DNA of 17,310 nucleotides from Phycisphaerales bacterium (GTDB lineage: Bacteria > Pseudomonadota > Gammaproteobacteria > Competibacterales > Competibacteraceae): the NCBI GenBank assembly GCA_014879435.1, contig JACSSB010000205.1:1-17310 (forward strand), in the 5' to 3' direction. Both the position numbers and the translations under genes were made by a program. The notes beneath the pieces are model-generated. The model did not search any database. It was not told the DNA's origin and saw only the letters and a program-made list of their open reading frames with translations. This document shows positions 1 to 7,293 of the stretch, one piece after another. Within the stretch, counting starts at the first letter, position 1. Each line of letters opens with the position of its first letter.

Positions 1-28
1 GCAAAACAGGATTACCTCCCAAGAAGAG

Positions 29-50
29 GTATCCACAGTTTTGTGGAAAA
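29..50. promoter_or_regulatory. Pair of inverted DnaA-box-like sites
   Basis: Two nonamers lie head to head. GTATCCACA at 29-37 and TTTTCCACA (read on the minus strand from 42-50) each differ by one base from the DnaA box TTATCCACA. Together they form a small perfect stem, CCACA/TGTGG, with a 4-nt loop. They sit just after another stem-forming stretch at 9-34 (TACCTC/GAGGTA core). Two near-match boxes could occur by chance and the neighbouring sequence is outside the window, so a role in origin or DnaA-titration function is only a suggestion. Confidence 0.25.
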
Positions 51-70
51 ATCTAGGCTGGGCGATCTTA

Positions 71-193
71 GAATCTGTTCACAAAGGATGTGACCTTCTG
101 AGCATGATGGAACAGAACGCGATCCCCGCCCATTCCTGATCAGCGAGCATCGCGGGGAAAATCCATCTCTCTGTCCTCTTTATGAACAGATTC
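71..193. mobile_element. Candidate 123-bp MITE with 16-bp terminal inverted repeats
   Basis: The left end reads GAATCTGTTCACAAAG and the right end, on the minus strand, reads GAATCTGTTCATAAAG. That is 15 of 16 identical, including a perfect 11-bp outer part. The interior has no ORF but holds a stem, TCCCCGC (123-129) with GCGGGGA (152-158). Short non-coding elements with IS-like ends and internal structure fit a miniature inverted-repeat transposable element; the end sequence resembles IS5-type ends from memory. No clear target-site duplication is visible (TTA on the left, GCA on the right). It lies 13 bp beyond the stop codon of the last antiporter gene. Confidence 0.5.
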
Positions 194-206
194 GCACAGC
201 TTCTTC

Positions 207-1904
207 TTAGAAGTAGTAGAAAATCAGGCAGGCACCCAGCAAGATGACTGCCCACAACACCATACTGCCGGTTGGCCAGGTGGTAGCCAGTTTGCCTTGC
301 AGGCCATGATGACGAGAGAGAAAACGAATCAGGAGTTCAACTTGATAGGTCAACACGTTGGACAGATGCATCCATGCTCCGTCCGCCACACTCCAGACCC
401 GCGCCGCTACCACTGGTAGCCACTTACGGTAGACCCAGTCGAAATCGAGATTGATCGAAGGGATTTCCGGTGGATACCAGCCGAGCTTCATCAGCGTGGT
501 GAACGCCAGAGCAGCGAACAGCAATAGTTGCAGTTGCGACAGAACATGGCTGGCGGTGTAAGGCGCAAAATCCATCGCGTGCGGTAGCAGTGGATACAAC
601 AACCATTGTGGAAACACGCCGAGCAGTATGCAGGCCAATGCGGTCAGGCCCATCGCCACCAGCATGTTGGTGGGTGCTTCGGCGCAGCGCTTGCCGCTGT
701 CGTGATAGAAAAAGCTGAAGAACGGGATTTTGATGCCGGAATGATCCAGCACGCCAGCTGAGGCGAATAGCAGTACCAGGAAGATCAGGGTGTGATGCTC
801 TTCGGCGGCAGCAGCCATGATCAGAGATTTTGAGACGAAGCCGCTGAACAGTGGGAAAGCCGAAATCGACATCGAGCCGATGATGCAGAATACCGCCGTG
901 AGCGGCATCGATTTGTACAGGCCACCCAGTTCCGAAGCCTTGACAGTACCGACCCGATGCAGCACTGCGCCCATGCTCATAAACAGCAGCGCTTTGTAGA
1001 GAATGTGGCAGAAGGCGTGTGCAGCAGTGCCATTTAGTGCCAGTTCGGTACCGATGCCGATCCCGACCACCATGAAACCGAGTTGGTTGTTGAGACTGTA
1101 GGCCAATACCTTGCGCAAATCGTTCTCGATCACCGCGAAGAAGATCGGGAATACAGTCATGGTGGCACCGATGTAGATCAGAATTTCGGTGCCAGCGTAG
1201 CCACGCGCCAAGGCATAGACCGCCAGTTTGGTGGTGAAGGCCGACAGCACCACAGTGCCGGTGACCGTAGCTTTGGGATAGGCATCTTGCAGCCAGTTAT
1301 GCAGCAAGGGAAAAGCGCATTTAATGCCGAAGGCGAAGAAAATCAGTAAGCCGCCGGGGGTCTCCAGACCCAAATGATCGAAGGCGGTGGAGCCAGTGGC
1401 GCGCAGATGAATAATGGTCCCAGCCAGTAGCAGCACCCCCGAGCCGATTTGGATCACTAGATAACGCAGTCCGGCTTGAATCGAAACGGTCGTGCGTCGC
1501 GCCCAAATCAAGAACACTGAGCTGATGGCGGTCAGCTCCCAGTAAATGAATAGCGTGACCAAATCTCCAGCCAGTACCGCACCGATGGCGGCACCCGCGT
1601 AGACCAGCGCGGCGACATCTTGGATCGTGTCCTGTTGGTGTAGGGCGTAGATCACTCCAAGCCAGGAGGCGATCAGAAAAATCAGAGCAAAGATAAAGCT
1701 GAGCTTATCCAGCCGCAGAGTAATGAGATTAAGGTCAAACAGCGAAAGTATGCCGCTAGAGCCGTAATCCAGGCCGCAAAGCTGTATGATGCCGAGTAGC
1801 GGCAGCGCCAACAGATAAACAGCTCGGGTACGACCTCCGAGCAAGGGAGCCAGCAGGCCGCCGAAGATGAGAATCAGGGCGGGATTGAGTCCTTCAGCGA
1901 TCAT
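207..1904 (-). CDS. Third NuoL/M/N-like proton-conducting subunit of the Mrp-type antiporter
   Basis: This 565-residue polytopic membrane protein belongs to the ND2/ND4/ND5-Mrp antiporter family. The proton-path residues expected in the family are visible: Glu123 in YWELTAISS, Lys195 followed by His202 and Trp204 in a KCAFPLLHNW segment, Lys226, the RKVLAYS loop near 264-270, and His296/His300/Lys304 in the second half-channel. After the core it carries about 90 extra residues with an amphipathic stretch (about 474-500) and a final membrane helix ending YYF. It is the last gene of the operon and its ATG overlaps the upstream gene by 11 bp, which implies coupled translation. It probably supplies an additional channel in place of the missing NuoL-like half of MrpA. 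Assignment to the family is secure; its role as MrpD- or MrpA-like is inference. Confidence 0.9.
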   Translation of the reverse strand: MIAEGLNPALILIFGGLLAPLLGGRTRAVYLLALPLLGIIQLCGLDYGSSGILSLFDLNLITLRLDKLSFIFALIFLIASWLGVIYALHQQDTIQDVAALVYAGAAIGAVLAGDLVTLFIYWELTAISSVFLIWARRTTVSIQAGLRYLVIQIGSGVLLLAGTIIHLRATGSTAFDHLGLETPGGLLIFFAFGIKCAFPLLHNWLQDAYPKATVTGTVVLSAFTTKLAVYALARGYAGTEILIYIGATMTVFPIFFAVIENDLRKVLAYSLNNQLGFMVVGIGIGTELALNGTAAHAFCHILYKALLFMSMGAVLHRVGTVKASELGGLYKSMPLTAVFCIIGSMSISAFPLFSGFVSKSLIMAAAAEEHHTLIFLVLLFASAGVLDHSGIKIPFFSFFYHDSGKRCAEAPTNMLVAMGLTALACILLGVFPQWLLYPLLPHAMDFAPYTASHVLSQLQLLLFAALAFTTLMKLGWYPPEIPSINLDFDWVYRKWLPVVAARVWSVADGAWMHLSNVLTYQVELLIRFLSRHHGLQGKLATTWPTGSMVLWAVILLGACLIFYYF

Positions 1905-2163
1905 AGTAGTTCTCGTCCCGCTTCAGCAGCCGGCGCAACGCTTTGGCTGATAGTACGATGAAGCAATAGGCCAAAAAGCCATATACGCCATAGAACAGCG
2001 GAAAGGCTTCCTCAAAGGCAAAGTGGCCATGTTTAACGTAAACCGCATCCAGCAGTGCAAGTCCCACGCAAACCGCAATCAGCAGGCCGACCAGCTTGTT
2101 CACGTTGCTTGGCTGATCAAGCCAGTAGATTTTGCCATCGGAAGTAGATTGGCGTTCGCTCAT
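1894..2163 (-). CDS. Small two-helix membrane protein of the antiporter operon
   Basis: An 89-residue protein with two predicted membrane helices (about 24-43 and 55-72) and a charged C-terminal tail, KRDENYYDR. The ATG at 2163 is chosen because it overlaps the upstream stop as ATGA; the longer in-frame reading to 2265 would run into the upstream coding region. The downstream subunit starts inside its last codons. Its position between two large channel subunits suggests a structural or assembly subunit. I do not recognise a named family and no catalytic motif is visible. Confidence 0.8.
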   Translation of the reverse strand: MSERQSTSDGKIYWLDQPSNVNKLVGLLIAVCVGLALLDAVYVKHGHFAFEEAFPLFYGVYGFLAYCFIVLSAKALRRLLKRDENYYDR

Positions 2164-3710
2164 GGCGTAGTCCTCACGATTGTTGCCAGCAACTCGTAGA
2201 GCGGATCGGCGTAGAAAAACAGCAGTACGCAGCCAAAGGCAGTCAGGCACAGCGGCACCACACAAGCCAGTGGCGCTTCGTGAATACGGTTGCCATCGGG
2301 TGGTGGACTTCCCGCCGTTGCATGCTGATTATCGGCAGTGGAGGCGGGATGCGGGTCAGGGTGATGCGCGGTATCCGGGTCGTGGGCGGGAGTCGGTGCA
2401 AAAAATCCTCGGCCTACGATTGGGAGTAGATAGGCGACGTTCAGCAACGAACTGATGATCAGCACCGCAATCATCACCAGTTGTCCGGTGTCGGCCGCAC
2501 CCATGAGGAGATACCACTTGCTCCAGGAACCACCCAGCGGTGGCAGGCCAATGATGCTGAGTGCGCCGATCAGAAATGCACCGAAAGTAAACGGCATCAC
2601 CCGGCCCAGCCCGTCCAATTGGCTGATCTCGGTTTTATGGGCAGCGGTGTAGATGGCGCCAGCGCAGAAGAATAGAGTGATCTTGCCCATGGCATGCATC
2701 ACAATTTGCATCGAACCGCCGATCACTCCCATCGAAGTAGCGAGTGCCGCCCCTAGTACTACGTAGGACAATTGACTCACGGTGGAATAAGCCAAGCGCG
2801 CTTTGAGATTGTCCTTGGTCAGCGCCACGATCGAAGCCAGCAACAGGGTCAAAGCGGCGACCCAAATCAGCCATTGCGAGGCTCCAGTGACGGCAAGAAA
2901 ATCGATGCCGAAGACGTAGACCACCACTTTCATCACCGTGAAGACCCCAGCCTTGACCACTGCTACTGCATGCAGCAGCGCGCTGACCGGGGTTGGTGCC
3001 ACCATCGCCGCCGGTAGCCAGCGGTGAAAGGGCATCAAAGCCGCCTTGCCGATGCCGAACATATATAAGGCCAGCAGGATCGCCACTGTCGGGCCTTCCA
3101 TTTTGCCCGCCAGAATGCCACCAGGAGTGAATTCCAGGGTGCCAGCGATCAGGCCAGTCCAGATGATCGCCAGCAGCAGCAGACCGATGGAGGTGCCGAT
3201 CAAGATACCGAGATAGAGCCGCCCGGCTCGCATGGCGTCGGCATTGCCCTTGTGGGTGACCAGCGGATAGGTCGAAAGGGTCAGTGTTTCGTAGAAGATG
3301 AAGAGAGTCAGTAGATTGCCAGAGAAGGCGATGCCGATGGCACTGGCGATGGCGATGGCGAAACAGACATAAAACCGGGTCTGATGCTGTTCCTGGTTAC
3401 CACGCATGTAGCCGATGGAGTAGAGCGAGTTCAGTGGCCACAACAGTGCGGCGACGGCGGCGAAGAGCATGCCCAGAGGCTCCACGCTCAGTCGCAGCGG
3501 CAGACCGGAGGCGAATTCGAAGAGATCCACTGTGGGACGGGCGCCGGACGCCACTACCGGTAGCAGGGACAACACCACGCCCAGTAACAGCAAGGAGGCC
3601 AGCAGGGTCGCCAATTCACGTCGGTTGGGATGCGCGTCATTGGCAGCGATGAACAGCGCGCTCAAGAGTGGAATGAACAGCGCCAGCAGCAATAGGGCTT
3701 CAGGGTTCAC
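2160..3710 (-). CDS. Second MrpD/NuoM-like proton-conducting subunit
   Basis: About 516 residues, polytopic, of the Mrp/complex I antiporter family. Numbered from the GTG start, Glu141 (FYETLTLSTYP), Lys222 (GKAALMPFHRWLP, with His229) and Lys253 (AVVKAGVF) are the expected membrane charges. The RLAYSTVSQLSY loop and LPPLGGSWSKW segment are also typical. Start choice: the GTG at 3710 has GAGG about 8 nt upstream and overlaps the preceding stop as GTGA. An in-frame TTG at 3743 is less likely. Unusually, a stretch of about 40 residues (438-477) between membrane helices is rich in His, Asp and Pro. It would work beside MrpD as an extra channel module of the same complex. Confidence 0.9.
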   Translation of the reverse strand: MNPEALLLLALFIPLLSALFIAANDAHPNRRELATLLASLLLLGVVLSLLPVVASGARPTVDLFEFASGLPLRLSVEPLGMLFAAVAALLWPLNSLYSIGYMRGNQEQHQTRFYVCFAIAIASAIGIAFSGNLLTLFIFYETLTLSTYPLVTHKGNADAMRAGRLYLGILIGTSIGLLLLAIIWTGLIAGTLEFTPGGILAGKMEGPTVAILLALYMFGIGKAALMPFHRWLPAAMVAPTPVSALLHAVAVVKAGVFTVMKVVVYVFGIDFLAVTGASQWLIWVAALTLLLASIVALTKDNLKARLAYSTVSQLSYVVLGAALATSMGVIGGSMQIVMHAMGKITLFFCAGAIYTAAHKTEISQLDGLGRVMPFTFGAFLIGALSIIGLPPLGGSWSKWYLLMGAADTGQLVMIAVLIISSLLNVAYLLPIVGRGFFAPTPAHDPDTAHHPDPHPASTADNQHATAGSPPPDGNRIHEAPLACVVPLCLTAFGCVLLFFYADPLYELLATIVRTTP

Positions 3711-3808
3711 GGTTCGATCCTCGGTGGAACCACAGACTGGCAACCGCGAATCATCGTTTGCCGCAGCATGTTTGCACTATGCTCACTTTCCTTGTTTGCC
3801 GCGTTCAT
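3707..3808 (-). CDS. 33-codon linker ORF between mrpD and the second MrpD-like gene
   Basis: A tiny ORF fills the gap between two large genes exactly. Its ATG overlaps the mrpD stop as ATGA (3805-3808), and its TGA overlaps the next gene's GTG as GTGA (3707-3710). A purine-rich GGGGGTGA lies just upstream of its ATG. The peptide begins MNAANKESEHSANM and is hydrophilic, with no membrane segment and two Pro near the end. It may be a leader whose translation hands ribosomes to the next gene rather than a functional protein. I do not recognise the sequence. Confidence 0.4.
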   Translation of the reverse strand: MNAANKESEHSANMLRQTMIRGCQSVVPPRIEP

Positions 3809-5286
3809 TGCGTCACCCCCAACAAACTCTGTGCCGCGAGCCGGGCCACTCCTGCATTTAGCGAGGTGTCGAGTCCAAAATAGAGATTGGCCAACGCTAG
3901 GGTCCAGGTCGGTATCAGCAGTACCAGCGGCGCCTCGCCGATCTTGCGATCTTCTGGTGCTGGACGAAAATAGGCCACTTCCACCACACGCCAGATGTAA
4001 ATCACCGCCAGTAATGAGGTGAGCAATACTAACAGTGCTACCGGCCACCAGCCCCGTTCCAGTGCACCGAGAATCAGCAACCATTTGCTGACAAAGCCCG
4101 CCGTTAGCGGAACCCCGATCAGACTCAGGCCGCCGATTACGAAGGCGCCCATGGTCCAGGGCATGGTCCGGCCTATTCCAGCTAGACGGTCGAGACGAAC
4201 GGCGCCGATTTGGTACGACACGCAACCGAGCGCCATGAACAGCGTTCCCTTCATCAGCGCGTGATTAAACAGGTGACTGATGGTAGCGGTCAGTCCAGTG
4301 ACTGATACCAAGCTGATACCCAAAATCATGTAGCCGATCTGCGCCACGCTGGAATAGGCCAGCATCCGTTTGACGTTGGTTTGGAAGATCGCTACCACTG
4401 AAGCGCTGAAGATTCCGGCTAGCGCCAATGGCAGCAGGATGGCATCCAGGCCCATGGTTTCGAAGGAAAACTGAGCGCCAAAGATGGTAAAGAAAAAGCG
4501 CAGCATTACATAAATCGCCACCTTGGTGGCGGTCGCGGCCAGGAATGCGGTGACCGCTGAGGGCGCATAGGCATAGGCATTGGGCAGCCACAGATGCAGT
4601 GGAAACAGCGCCAACTTAAGGCTAATGCCGATGGTCAGAAAGGCGAAGGCGGCACGCACGGTTCGGGTATCGGCGACCGCTGGCAGGCGGGCAGCCAGAT
4701 CCAGCATGTTGAGGGTGCCGGTCATTACATACAGAAAGCCGATACCGATCAGGATGAAGGTAGCCCCGATGGTGCCCATGATCAGGTATTGATAGGCGGC
4801 GGTCAGGGCACGGCGGTCGCGGCCGATACTGATCAACACGTAACTGGACAGCGACGATATTTCCAGGAACACAAAGACATTGAAGGCGTCACCGGTGATA
4901 ATCATTCCCAGCAGGCCAGTCAAGCACAATAGATAGGTGGTATAGAACCAAGGTTGTTTGCGTTTTGACAGATGAGCACGCTGCTCCAGGGTGGGCCGTG
5001 CGAACGCCATCACCACGGCACCGATCATCGTCACCAGTAGCAGCATATAGGCGTTGACAGTATCTATTCGGTATTCGATACCCCAAGGTGCTGGCCAGTT
5101 GCCCATGGCATAGGAAATTACCCCCTCCGCTAGTACTCGCTCAAGCAGCAGGGCGGCAATCAGCAGGCACAGCGTGCAGGCGGTCATGGCTAGCATCCAG
5201 GCTATTCGGCCAGGGCGTAGCAGGGCGCACAGTGGCGCCGCCATCAGGGGAATGACGACCTGTAACGCGGGTAGATGTTCGGTCAC
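3805..5286 (-). CDS. mrpD: Mrp antiporter subunit D
   Basis: A 493-residue polytopic protein, the usual MrpD length, in the proton-translocating ND4-like family. Glu142 (NVFVFLEISSLSSY), Lys224 with His231 (SLKLALFPLHLWLPNAY) and Lys255 (ATKVAIYVMLRF) match the membrane charges important for Na+/H+ exchange in Bacillus MrpD (its Glu137 and Lys219). The VKRMLAYSSVAQIGYM loop and the HALMKGTLF helix are also present. The start is a GTG overlapping the mrpC stop as GTGA, so translation is probably coupled. MrpD with MrpC forms one antiporter-like half of the membrane complex. Confidence 0.95.
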   Translation of the reverse strand: MTEHLPALQVVIPLMAAPLCALLRPGRIAWMLAMTACTLCLLIAALLLERVLAEGVISYAMGNWPAPWGIEYRIDTVNAYMLLLVTMIGAVVMAFARPTLEQRAHLSKRKQPWFYTTYLLCLTGLLGMIITGDAFNVFVFLEISSLSSYVLISIGRDRRALTAAYQYLIMGTIGATFILIGIGFLYVMTGTLNMLDLAARLPAVADTRTVRAAFAFLTIGISLKLALFPLHLWLPNAYAYAPSAVTAFLAATATKVAIYVMLRFFFTIFGAQFSFETMGLDAILLPLALAGIFSASVVAIFQTNVKRMLAYSSVAQIGYMILGISLVSVTGLTATISHLFNHALMKGTLFMALGCVSYQIGAVRLDRLAGIGRTMPWTMGAFVIGGLSLIGVPLTAGFVSKWLLILGALERGWWPVALLVLLTSLLAVIYIWRVVEVAYFRPAPEDRKIGEAPLVLLIPTWTLALANLYFGLDTSLNAGVARLAAQSLLGVTQ

Positions 5287-5642
5287 AGGGCCTCGTCTTC
5301 GCTTTGCGCGTGGATTTCGTCTTCTTCGATGGTGCCGTAGGCTTCGTTGATACGAACCACCAGCGCCAGACCCAAAGCCGTAGTGGCGATACCCACCACG
5401 ATGGCGGTCAGAATCAGCACATGGGGCACCGGGTTGCTATAGACCGTCGCCGTTTCAGTCAAAATGGGTGCGGTCCCACCGATGATCTTGCCCATGCTGA
5501 TGTAGAGGATGAATACCGAGGTTTGAAAGATATTCAGCCCGACCAGTTTCTTGACTAGATTACCGCGCGAGATGACGACATAGAAACCACACATCATCAG
5601 CACGATGAAAATCCAGTAATTATATAGTCCGAGGATTTGCAC
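5283..5642 (-). CDS. mrpC: Mrp antiporter subunit C (NuoK-like)
   Basis: A 119-residue, three-helix protein of the NuoK/MrpC/MnhC family. Recognisable segments are the N-terminal GLYNYWIFIVLMMCGFY helix, GLNIFQTSVFI in the second helix and VPHVLILTAIVVGIATTA leading the third. The acidic C-terminal tail (EEDEIHAQSEDEAL) extends beyond the membrane domain. It starts at GTG 5642 with GGAGG about 11 nt upstream. The 48-bp gap to the preceding gene is the largest space in the first half of the operon. It packs beside MrpD in the membrane complex. Confidence 0.95.
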   Translation of the reverse strand: MQILGLYNYWIFIVLMMCGFYVVISRGNLVKKLVGLNIFQTSVFILYISMGKIIGGTAPILTETATVYSNPVPHVLILTAIVVGIATTALGLALVVRINEAYGTIEEDEIHAQSEDEAL

Positions 5643-5690
5643 CTTATTATTGTCCTCCGATCTCTGCGCCGCTACCGATGGTGGCGCATC

Positions 5691-6656
5691 TCACCGGCCG
5701 CGGCCGGCGAAAGCGTAGAAAATTGAGATCATGACGGCCGATACGGTAATACCCACACCCAACTCCACCAGAAAAATTCCCAGATGTTGACCATGCATCG
5801 GGTCATGTGGGTCCAGTACTCCATAATCCAGGAAAGCACCGCCCAGCAGTATTCCAGCGACTCCTACCCCAGCGTAAATCAGTACCCCCAGAGAAATCCC
5901 AATGCGTAGCAGCCACGGCGGCATGATTTGTCGGGCTTGGTCCAATCCATAGACCAGGGCATAAAGTACAAAACCTGCCGCGAAGATCACTCCTGCCTGG
6001 AATCCGCCGCCTGGACCGAAATCGCCGTGAAACTGCACGTACAGGGCGAATAGCAAAATCAGTGGTAACAACAGTTTGGTGATTAGGCGGAGAATCGAGT
6101 ACTGCTTCATTAGCTCTTGTTTAGGATCAGAGCGAGGCGATTCCTCAGAATGGGGTCGCCGCGCGCCACCGATCAATACCAGTACTCCGATTGCGGCGGT
6201 GAATACCACGGTAGTTTCGCCCAGAGTGTCATAGCCACGATAACTGGCCAGTACAGCGGACACCACATTGGGAACGCCGATCTCCGTAGCAGAGCCTTCA
6301 AGGTAACGTGGCGCTACATGATGATGGATCGGATTACTAGGATCGCCGTAATAGGGAATATCTGAAGTACCGTAGATCAACACCGCCCCAGTGCCCAGCA
6401 CCGCCAAGAGCGGCAGCACCTGCTTATGCGCGGCGGGGATTTTTTCACGGCTCTTGGTCAGCGCTAGTGTACCCAGCATGAACACAGTGGCGATCCCGGC
6501 ACCGACTGAGGCTTCGGTGAAGGCGACATCCACCGCATCCAATACCACAAACAGGCTGGCCGATAGGAGACTGTAGATCCCAAACAGCATAATCACCGCG
6601 AACAAATCCCGTAGACGGATCACCGCCAGTGCGGTGACCACCAGCAGGCCCAGCAA
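5691..6656 (-). CDS. mrpB: MrpA C-terminal region fused to MrpB (MbhD-MbhE-MbhF-like)
   Basis: Three modules are visible in 321 residues. Residues 1-72 are a DUF4040/MbhD-like unit (AVDVAFTEASVGAG, Glu48). Residues about 80-165 are the MbhE/MrpA-tail unit (ASYRGYDTLGETTV, Glu147). Residues about 185-321 are MnhB/MrpB (YVQFHGDFGPGGGFQAGV). In Bacillus-type Mrp the first two belong to the end of MrpA; here the NuoL-like front of MrpA is absent. The start is uncertain. No ATG or GTG precedes the conserved N-terminus, and the TTG at 6656 lacks a Shine-Dalgarno. A well-placed AGGAG precedes an ATC at 6680 that would add eight residues (IETLVNFA) expected in relatives. Confidence 0.9.
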   Translation of the reverse strand: MLGLLVVTALAVIRLRDLFAVIMLFGIYSLLSASLFVVLDAVDVAFTEASVGAGIATVFMLGTLALTKSREKIPAAHKQVLPLLAVLGTGAVLIYGTSDIPYYGDPSNPIHHHVAPRYLEGSATEIGVPNVVSAVLASYRGYDTLGETTVVFTAAIGVLVLIGGARRPHSEESPRSDPKQELMKQYSILRLITKLLLPLILLFALYVQFHGDFGPGGGFQAGVIFAAGFVLYALVYGLDQARQIMPPWLLRIGISLGVLIYAGVGVAGILLGGAFLDYGVLDPHDPMHGQHLGIFLVELGVGITVSAVMISIFYAFAGRGR

Positions 6657-6667
6657 TGCAAAATTGA

Positions 6668-7000
6668 CTAGGGTTTCGATGGCGGCGTCTCCTCATACAG
6701 GAGCGGCTGAGGATTTTCGGGATCGGACAATGCGGCCCGAACCAGCGCGTGGGTAGCCGTGGGGCTAGTGAACCATAAAAACAACAGGATCAGCAGTAGC
6801 TTAACGCTGATCAAAGTCCAGCCAGCTTGCAGCATCAAGCCCAGCAGAATTAAGCCAGCGCCTAGGGTATCGATGATGCCGGCGGCGTGCAGGCGGGTAT
6901 AAAAATCCGGTAGGCGCAACATGCCGATACCGCCAACTATCATAAAAAACATTCCACCCAACAGCGCCAATCCGCTTAATCCATCAATCAGCCAAGTCAT
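6668..7000 (-). CDS. mrpG: Mrp antiporter subunit G
   Basis: A 110-residue protein with three membrane helices of the MrpG/MnhG/MbhC family. Typical signatures are GGMFFMIVGGIGMLRLPDFYTRLHAAG near the N-terminus, the DTLGAGLILLGLMLQ helix and SPTATHALVRAAL before the tail. It starts with ATG two bases after the mrpF stop, and its 3' end overlaps the likely beginning of the mrpA'-B fusion. MrpG is a small accessory subunit of the antiporter membrane complex. Confidence 0.95.
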   Translation of the reverse strand: MTWLIDGLSGLALLGGMFFMIVGGIGMLRLPDFYTRLHAAGIIDTLGAGLILLGLMLQAGWTLISVKLLLILLFLWFTSPTATHALVRAALSDPENPQPLLYEETPPSKP

Positions 7001-7002
7001 AT

Positions 7003-7293
7003 TTAGAGATCGTCCGATTCATCAGGAATGTTGCGTGGCCAGCCCAAGTCCCCGTAGCGAATGAATTTAAGTACGGCGATGGTGCCAACGAAATTGATCA
7101 GGGCATATACCAAGGCGATATCGTTGAAGTCAGGACGTCCAGTCAGGAATCCCAGCACGGCGATGATCAATACCGTATTGGTACCGAAGGCGTTGACCGC
7201 CATAATCCGGTCATAGACAGTGGGCCCTAGCAAGGCGCGGGCCATGGCTAGTAGCATACAGACCAGGATACCAAGTGTCGCAGCAGCAAACAT
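7003..7293 (-). CDS. mrpF: Mrp antiporter subunit F
   Basis: A 96-residue, three-helix protein of the MrpF/MnhF/MbhB family, with the conserved RALLGPTVYDRIMAVNAFGT segment and a KFIRYGDLG tail. The ATG at 7293 is preferred. It overlaps the mrpE stop as TGATG and has GGGAG eight nt upstream, and the resulting length fits the family. A longer in-frame start at 7326 lies inside mrpE. MrpF is a small membrane subunit needed for assembly of the Mrp complex in characterised systems. Confidence 0.93.
   Translation of the reverse strand: MFAAATLGILVCMLLAMARALLGPTVYDRIMAVNAFGTNTVLIIAVLGFLTGRPDFNDIALVYALINFVGTIAVLKFIRYGDLGWPRNIPDESDDL

Noticed and set aside
33..51. CCACA/TGTGG stem followed by AAAAA as an intrinsic terminator of the antiporter operon
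   Set aside because: On the minus strand the U-run comes before the stem instead of after it, so the order is wrong for termination of that transcript.
3469..3861. Plus-strand ORF of 130 codons opposite the second MrpD-like gene start
   Set aside because: Composition is Ser/Arg-rich with no motif; the opposite strand carries a conserved membrane subunit and the linked small ORF.
6445..6696. 83-codon minus-strand ORF with an ATG and nearby AGGAG at the mrpA'-B start
   Set aside because: It is out of frame with the conserved fusion protein and has an Arg/His/Cys-rich shadow composition. The AGGAG is better placed for the fusion gene.
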